From contig JANQMR010000023.1 of assembly GCA_028279985.1 (NCBI GenBank), positions 62,001 to 126,000 of the forward strand: DNA of 64,000 nucleotides, read 5' to 3'. The notes beneath the pieces were generated by a model. It did not search any database. It had not been told where the DNA came from and saw only the letters and a program-made list of their open reading frames with translations. Positions 59,132 to 64,000 of this stretch are shown one piece after another; the first letter of the stretch is position 1; each line of letters opens with the position of its first letter. Origin of the DNA: Woeseiaceae bacterium (GTDB lineage Bacteria > Pseudomonadota > Gammaproteobacteria > Steroidobacterales > Woeseiaceae). The position numbers and the translations under genes are program-made.

Positions 59132-60499
59132 ATGGATACGGCCGGCGACACGATCGTTGCAAGTGCCACCCCGCCCGGTTTCGGCGGGGTCGGCATCGTG
59201 CGCGTATCGGGCCCCGACGCGCCGGCGATTGCCCGCCGCATGCTCGGCAGCCTGCCGGAGCCCCGCCAGGCGACGTACCGGATCTTCAAAAACGCCGCGG
59301 GCGACGCCCTGGACGCCGGTATCGCACTGTATTTTCCGGCGCCCGCCTCGTTTACCGGCGAGGCGGTGCTGGAGCTGCAGGGCCACGGCGGGCCGGTGGT
59401 CGTCGCGATGCTCGTCGATGCCGCGATCGAGTTGGGCGCGCGCCGGGCGCGTGCCGGCGAGTTCTCCGAGCGGGCTTTCCTGAACGACAAGCTCGATCTC
59501 GCACAGGCCGAAGCGATTGCCGACCTGATCCAAAGCGGCACGGCACAGGCCGCGCGGGCCGCGTTGCGCTCGCTGACCGGGCGTTTCTCGGACGCGGTCC
59601 ACGCGCTGGTCGAGCAACTCACCCGGCTTCGCATCCATGTCGAGGCGGCAATTGACTTTCCCGACGAGGATTTCTCGGAGGAGGACATCCAGGACGACAT
59701 CGATTTTCTCGCCGATTCGGCCTTGCTCGAACGGGTCCGCGGCTGTCAGGCGGCATTTCGCGCGCTGCTCGCCGACGCCGGCAAGGGCCGGCGGCTCAGG
59801 GACGGTTACCGGGTGGTATTGGTCGGCCGGCCGAATGCCGGCAAGTCCAGTCTTTTGAACCGTTTGAGCGGCGAGGACACCGCAATCGTGACCGAGGTCG
59901 CCGGGACCACACGCGACATACTTCGAGAGTCCATCGACATCGACGGCCTGCCGGTCGAACTCGTCGATACCGCCGGGCTGCGCGAGCAGGCCGGTCCGAT
60001 CGAGGCGGAAGGGATGCGCCGCGCGCGCGAAGCCATGGCCAACGCCGACGCGGTGCTGTGGATACAGGATGTGGCCGGGGCGCCGGCCGAAAGCCTGGAC
60101 GAGCCGATACCGGAGGAAATACCCGTCGTCGTCGTGCGCAACAAAATCGACCTCAGCGGCGAAGCAGCCGGCGTGGACCCGGACGACGACAGGCTGATAC
60201 GGCTTTCCGCTTCTACCGGCACCGGCGTGGATTCACTCCGCGAATGCTTGCGGCGACTGGCCGGCGCCGGCGACGCCGGCGAGGGTGCGTTTACCGCGAG
60301 ACGCCGCCATGTCGAGGCGCTGACCCGGGCTGCCGCGCACTTTGACGCAGGCCGCCGCGCCCTGGAAGTCGATCGTGCCGGCGAGCTGATGGCCGAAGAG
60401 CTGAGGCTCGCGCAGGCCGCGCTCGGCGAGATCACCGGCGAGCTGGCCGCCGACGATCTGCTGGGCAGGATTTTCAGCGAGTTCTGTATCGGCAAATAG
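59132..60499 (+). CDS. mnmE: tRNA uridine-5-carboxymethylaminomethyl modification GTPase MnmE
   Basis: MnmE with MnmG modifies U34 of tRNA. The 455-residue protein has the N-terminal TIVASATPPGFGGVGIVRVSG, GTPase motifs GRPNAGKSSLLN, DTAGLRE and NKIDL, and the C-terminal CIGK with the essential Cys. ATG 59132 fits the conserved start. It follows the yidC region as in other gammaproteobacteria, but mnmG is not next to it. Confidence 0.96.
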   Translation: MDTAGDTIVASATPPGFGGVGIVRVSGPDAPAIARRMLGSLPEPRQATYRIFKNAAGDALDAGIALYFPAPASFTGEAVLELQGHGGPVVVAMLVDAAIELGARRARAGEFSERAFLNDKLDLAQAEAIADLIQSGTAQAARAALRSLTGRFSDAVHALVEQLTRLRIHVEAAIDFPDEDFSEEDIQDDIDFLADSALLERVRGCQAAFRALLADAGKGRRLRDGYRVVLVGRPNAGKSSLLNRLSGEDTAIVTEVAGTTRDILRESIDIDGLPVELVDTAGLREQAGPIEAEGMRRAREAMANADAVLWIQDVAGAPAESLDEPIPEEIPVVVVRNKIDLSGEAAGVDPDDDRLIRLSASTGTGVDSLRECLRRLAGAGDAGEGAFTARRRHVEALTRAAAHFDAGRRALEVDRAGELMAEELRLAQAALGEITGELAADDLLGRIFSEFCIGK

Positions 60500-60637
60500 A
60501 TCGACAAATCGGCCGGGCCAACTTCGATCGAGAGACTATTCGGAGATAACCGCCAGACCCGTCTTTACACTGTGAGGTTGTAGAGAGTGCAACCCGCAAA
60601 ACCGCTTGGTTATCCAGGCCGGGCCGGATTCGTCCGA

Positions 60638-62074
60638 CTATCGGTTACCGGAGTCTTGCTGCGCCGATGAAGGGATTCTGAAACGCGGTTCGGTAATCGC
60701 CGCTTCGGTCAGCGGCCCATACTTCGCGATCGAGTCGCGAATCGCATCCGCGTCGCCGAGCAATACGAACACCAGGTCGTCCGGCAGCGGGTAAACCTCG
60801 GCGATGACGGCTTCGACCGAAGCCCGGTCGGCCGCGGTGACCGCCTCGGCATATGCGTTCACATAGCTGTCGTCCAGTCCGTGGGCTTCCAGGACGGCCA
60901 GTTGCCCGGCGAGTTGCGCCGCGGTCTCGAGCCGGGTCGGGAACTGTCCGAGGATGTAGTTTTGTGCCGATTCGATCATCGACTCGCCGATCCCCTTCTC
61001 GTGCAGGCGGCTCAGGACGCCCAAGGCCATGTCGATCGCCTCGACGGTCGCATCGGTTCGCGTATAAGAGGAAATCGCGACCGAGCCGGGCCTCGACGGA
61101 CGCAACAAGACACTGCGGGCGCCGTAGGTCAGACCCGACTCGATTCTGAGCGCGGTGTTCAACATCGACGTGAAACGGCCGCCGTAGACGGTGTTTGCGA
61201 TCTCGAGCCCGGCGCGAGACGGATAATCGACGGCCACGCCGACGTTCGCAATCCAGAAATAAGTCTGCGTCGCGCCGGGCTTGTCGACCAGCAACACCCG
61301 GCGGCCGCTCTCGGGCTCGACCGCCGCCACCTCCGGCAGCGGCTCTAGGGCCGGGCGCCAGCCGCCGAAAGCGGCGGTCAGTCGTTCGCGCATCGCGTCG
61401 ATCTCGAAGTCGCCCGATACGGATACGATCAGCCGGTCGCCGCCGATTTGCGCTTCGTAATACGCCAGCAGCGCCTCGTGCGAAATGTTGCCCAGCGTCT
61501 CCTCGCTGCCGTTCGTCGGGTTGCCGTACGGATGCGCACCGAACAGAAACGCGGCGCCGTAGTCGGGCATCAGGCCGTTCAGGTTCGTATCCTTGGCGGT
61601 GCGAATCAGATTGATCGAGCGTTCCCGGAGCTTGTCGAATTCCGTTTCGTCGAGCAGTGGACGCATCAGCATGTCCGACAGCAGCTCGACCGCGAGGTCG
61701 GCGTCGCGCGCCAGGAAATCCGCTTCGATATCGATGCTCTCGAGGCCGGCGCCGGCGGTCAGCATGCCGCCCACCCCGCCGATCGCCTCGGCGAAAGACG
61801 CGGCGTCGCGGTCACCTGCCCCCTTGCCGATCAGGGCCGCGTACAGGCCGGCCATGCCGTTCATGCCGGCGGGGTCTGCCACGGCGCCGCCTTTGAGGAC
61901 AGCCCGAATTCCGATCAACGGCACCTCGGCATGCCGATTCAGGATCAACACCGTACCGTTGTCGAGCGCCACGCGCTCGTACGCCGGCAGCGTCACGCGC
62001 CCTGCGCTGGCGGCCGTGTCGAAGAGCGTGCATGAAAGCAGCAGGATCGAAACGGCGACGCTAAGGCGGCGCAT
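60638..62074 (-). CDS. M16 family peptidase-like protein, non-catalytic partner
   Basis: The 478-residue protein has a signal peptide and two M16 half-folds, but lacks HxxEH (the equivalent region reads MNGMAGLYAALIGKG). The late Arg/Tyr pair region ESGLTYGARSVLL is kept. In two-subunit M16 enzymes the subunit without zinc helps bind substrate. It overlaps the catalytic partner upstream by one base (TGATG). Confidence 0.88.
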   Translation of the reverse strand: MRRLSVAVSILLLSCTLFDTAASAGRVTLPAYERVALDNGTVLILNRHAEVPLIGIRAVLKGGAVADPAGMNGMAGLYAALIGKGAGDRDAASFAEAIGGVGGMLTAGAGLESIDIEADFLARDADLAVELLSDMLMRPLLDETEFDKLRERSINLIRTAKDTNLNGLMPDYGAAFLFGAHPYGNPTNGSEETLGNISHEALLAYYEAQIGGDRLIVSVSGDFEIDAMRERLTAAFGGWRPALEPLPEVAAVEPESGRRVLLVDKPGATQTYFWIANVGVAVDYPSRAGLEIANTVYGGRFTSMLNTALRIESGLTYGARSVLLRPSRPGSVAISSYTRTDATVEAIDMALGVLSRLHEKGIGESMIESAQNYILGQFPTRLETAAQLAGQLAVLEAHGLDDSYVNAYAEAVTAADRASVEAVIAEVYPLPDDLVFVLLGDADAIRDSIAKYGPLTEAAITEPRFRIPSSAQQDSGNR

Positions 62075-63768
62075 CAGGGCGTCTCCGGCGCGGCGGCAAC
62101 TCGCGGTGCACGCAACACGCCGACCGTCATGTTGTTGCGGCGAAAAACGGCGGCGGCAACGGCCTGCAAGTCGTCCGCCGTGAGTCTTTCGACCTGCTCC
62201 GGCAGGGCAAACAGCCTTTCGTAACCGCCGTAGAACACCTCGAAGCGACCGAGCGCGGAGGCCTTGCCGTCGATCGTCGCGAGGTCGCGCCAGAAGTCGG
62301 CAAGCACGATGTTACGCGCCTTGGCCACCTCGGCGAGGGTGACGCCGTCGGTCGCCACCGCGGCGAGCGTTTCGAACAATCGCGTTTCGACCTGCTCGAC
62401 GTCGGCGTTGGGCGGCAGCGTCAGGTAGAAGTAGACCAGCCCCGGATCGAAACCCTCGTCCTGAAAGCCGTTCACCGAAACGGCCAGCGCTTCGCGCTCG
62501 ACCAAGAGCTGGTGTAATCGCGACGAGTCCCCGCCGACCAGGATCTCGAGCAACAGGCGCATCGGCAGGGTTTCCGGATCGCGGGCGGCGCCGGCATGAA
62601 ATGCCATGTGCAACATCGGCGTTTGCGCGTCGGTCTCGACGATCAACCGGCGCTGACCCTGCTGTTCCGGCTCGAGCGTTCGCACCGCGTCCGGCGGCTG
62701 CTGAGCGGGTATCGGCTCGAAGTACGTTTCGGCCAGCTCGAAAACCTCGTCGGCCGTAACGTCGCCGGTAAACACCATGGTCAGATTGTTCGGCGCGTAG
62801 TAGGTCCGGTAGAACGCCATCACGTCCTGCTGCGTCCACCCCTCGATGTCCGAGGGCCAGCCGATGACCGGAAACTGGTAGGGATGCGCCACGTACGCCG
62901 TGGCCTGGACCTGCTCGTGAAGACGCCTCAGGTTGTTGTCGTCGACCGCGGTACGCCGCTCCGAGTAAACGACGCCGCGCTCACTCTCGAAGACCTCGGG
63001 GTCGGTGGTCAGGTTCTGGAGACGGTCGGCTTCGAGGTTGAAGACGAGTTCCAGCGCCGAGCTCGGGAACCAGTTCTGATAAACCGTGACGTCACTGGTC
63101 GTATAAGCGTTGTTCGCGCCGCCGGCGGCTTCCATGATTCGGTCGAATTCGCCCGGCTCGCGGGTCGACGTGCCGTTGAACATCATGTGTTCGAAAAAAT
63201 GCGACAGGCCGGTGATGCCCGGGTATTCGTTGCGTCCGCCGGCGCGCACGAAGTTGTACATGACGACGTTCGGGATATCGTGATCCGGCCAGACGACGAT
63301 CTTAAGTCCGTTCTCCAGGCGGCGGCCGCGTATTTCCGGCGGCACGCCGGGCTTGGCCACATGGGGCGGGGGTTCCTCTTCGTCGAAGGGAAAGGTCGGG
63401 AACAGCCGGGACACGGCGAGGCTCGCGATGACCAACACCAACAACACCGCCAATGCCGCGTTGAGCTTTTGGCCGGTCTTGTAGACGATCGACTGGGTCT
63501 GATCGACGTCGACGGTTTTTTTTACGCCCGCCGGCGTAATCTCGTAGATGTAGGCAAAAAACAAGGCCAGCGGGAAGCCGAGCAGAACCAGCACGACGAC
63601 GAACTCGTCGGCCCAGTGCGGGAAGCCCAGCCGCGGCAGCAGATAATCCGTGACCCGCAACAACAGCCATGCCGCTATGACGTACAGCATCGCCACCTTG
63701 AACACGTTGCGGCGACGCATTTCCGAGTACAGGCCCATAATCATTATCGTTTCGGCCAGGCTGCCCAT
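62074..63768 (-). CDS. M16 zinc peptidase fused to an N-terminal two-helix signalling-type membrane domain
   Basis: Residues from about 150 form an M16 peptidase with the inverted zinc motif SHFFEHMMF and the distal ligand in FESERGVVYSERR. Residues 11-75 read MRRRNVFKVAMLYVIAAWLLL followed by FAYIYEITPAGVKK, a membrane segment I know from adenylate cyclase/TPR-type proteins of gammaproteobacteria rather than from peptidases. A further helix (AALAVLLVLVIASLAV) precedes the catalytic part. ATG 63768 opens the frame; 63738 and 63720 are alternatives that fit the membrane domain better. Confidence 0.88.
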   Translation of the reverse strand: MGSLAETIMIMGLYSEMRRRNVFKVAMLYVIAAWLLLRVTDYLLPRLGFPHWADEFVVVLVLLGFPLALFFAYIYEITPAGVKKTVDVDQTQSIVYKTGQKLNAALAVLLVLVIASLAVSRLFPTFPFDEEEPPPHVAKPGVPPEIRGRRLENGLKIVVWPDHDIPNVVMYNFVRAGGRNEYPGITGLSHFFEHMMFNGTSTREPGEFDRIMEAAGGANNAYTTSDVTVYQNWFPSSALELVFNLEADRLQNLTTDPEVFESERGVVYSERRTAVDDNNLRRLHEQVQATAYVAHPYQFPVIGWPSDIEGWTQQDVMAFYRTYYAPNNLTMVFTGDVTADEVFELAETYFEPIPAQQPPDAVRTLEPEQQGQRRLIVETDAQTPMLHMAFHAGAARDPETLPMRLLLEILVGGDSSRLHQLLVEREALAVSVNGFQDEGFDPGLVYFYLTLPPNADVEQVETRLFETLAAVATDGVTLAEVAKARNIVLADFWRDLATIDGKASALGRFEVFYGGYERLFALPEQVERLTADDLQAVAAAVFRRNNMTVGVLRAPRVAAAPETP

Positions 63769-63789
63769 GTTGGCGCAATCGCGCCCATT

Positions 63790-63833
63790 GTCAACCAGGG
63801 GTCAACCGGGCGTCAGCCGGACGGTCAGCCGAG
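63790..63833. repeat. Four-unit 11-bp repeat across the ABC permease stop
   Basis: GTCAACCAGGG, GTCAACCGGGC, GTCAGCCGGAC and GGTCAGCCGAG are in tandem. On the minus strand each unit carries a TGA, so the stop-codon region of the permease gene is repeated four times. Confidence 0.75.
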
Positions 63834-64000
63834 CAGCCCCTCGCGGCGGTAGAGACGCGCGCAAATCACGGTCAGGATCGCGCCGACGGCCAGGGTGCTG
63901 AGCACCGATACGGCGACGTGCACCGGGACCAGCGGCTCGTTCTTGATCATGTCCACCAACAGCAGGTGCTGGCTCAGGCTCGGCACGAACATGAACTCGA
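63825..64000 (-). CDS. ABC-2 type transporter permease, C-terminal part
   Basis: About 58 codons remain at the window edge. The segment SLSQHLLLVDMIKNEPL, one hydrophobic helix and the ending RLYRREGLLG fit the last membrane segments of ABC-2 permeases of the NatB sodium-efflux type. The 5' part lies outside the window. The family call is by eye and moderate. Confidence 0.65.
   Translation of the reverse strand, partial: EFMFVPSLSQHLLLVDMIKNEPLVPVHVAVSVLSTLAVGAILTVICARLYRREGLLG

Overview
The window is chromosomal DNA of a high-GC gammaproteobacterium with an aerobic, probably marine or sediment lifestyle. The signs are an aa3-type cytochrome c oxidase cluster, TRAP and AbgT transporters, Trk potassium uptake, Tat export, NtrBC/sigma-54 control of glutamine synthetase, and the chromosomal replication locus gyrB-recF-dnaN-dnaA / rpmH-rnpA-yidC-mnmE. 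Gene order such as rhodanese-grxC-secB-gpsA next to envC-ctpA-yibQ is classically gammaproteobacterial. I cannot name the genus. No rRNA, tRNA or CRISPR array was seen.

Layout. 1-2.3 kb: end of ubiA, comF and bioC. 2.7-9.6 kb: cytochrome oxidase structural and assembly genes (coxB, ctaD, a 39-residue protein, ctaG, coxC, a DUF2909 protein, SURF1, a CxxxC thioredoxin-fold protein, ctaB). 9.6-13.2 kb: a MarR regulator with its membrane-protein partner, a very acidic exported protein, and a TPR plus beta-barrel protein. 13.4-22.4 kb: uvrD, trkA, trkH and a TRAP transporter whose dctP is inverted and separated from dctQM by a truncated S9 peptidase and a hairpin-like element. 22.5-29.3 kb: a VapBC-like pair, dtd, tatABC, a POT peptide transporter and an AbgT transporter. 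29.4-36.1 kb: a six-Kazal secreted protein, yibQ-ctpA-envC, and rhodanese-grxC-secB-gpsA. 36.1-39.1 kb: a scar of two decayed genes beside a class 1B dihydroorotate dehydrogenase, then a low-GC island with a winged-helix/GHKL/STAS-like switch protein and a 34-residue partner. 39.2-43.9 kb: ntrC, ntrB, a DUF4124 gene and glnA with a full sigma-54/NtrC control region. 44-48.5 kb: glyQ, glyS, plsC and a lipoprotein gene. 48.5-60.5 kb: the replication-origin neighbourhood, with two parS-like sites inside recF. 60.6-64 kb: two M16 peptidases and the end of an ABC permease.

Two patterns cut across the annotation. First, many gene edges carry short diverged tandem repeats. The units are 12, 15 or 24 bp where they lie in an open frame and mostly 10-14 bp where they do not. 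Several genes with such repeats at the 5' end (gpsA, ntrB, the alkaline phosphatase) have no ATG, GTG or TTG where their N-terminus must begin, and the best Shine-Dalgarno fits point to CTG or ATC. Second, two small interspersed inverted-repeat families sit at gene 3' ends, and their outer CTAG provides the TAG stop codon of dctP, gpsA, envC and bioC. These, plus the low-GC STAS/GHKL cassette, are the least ordinary parts of the window.
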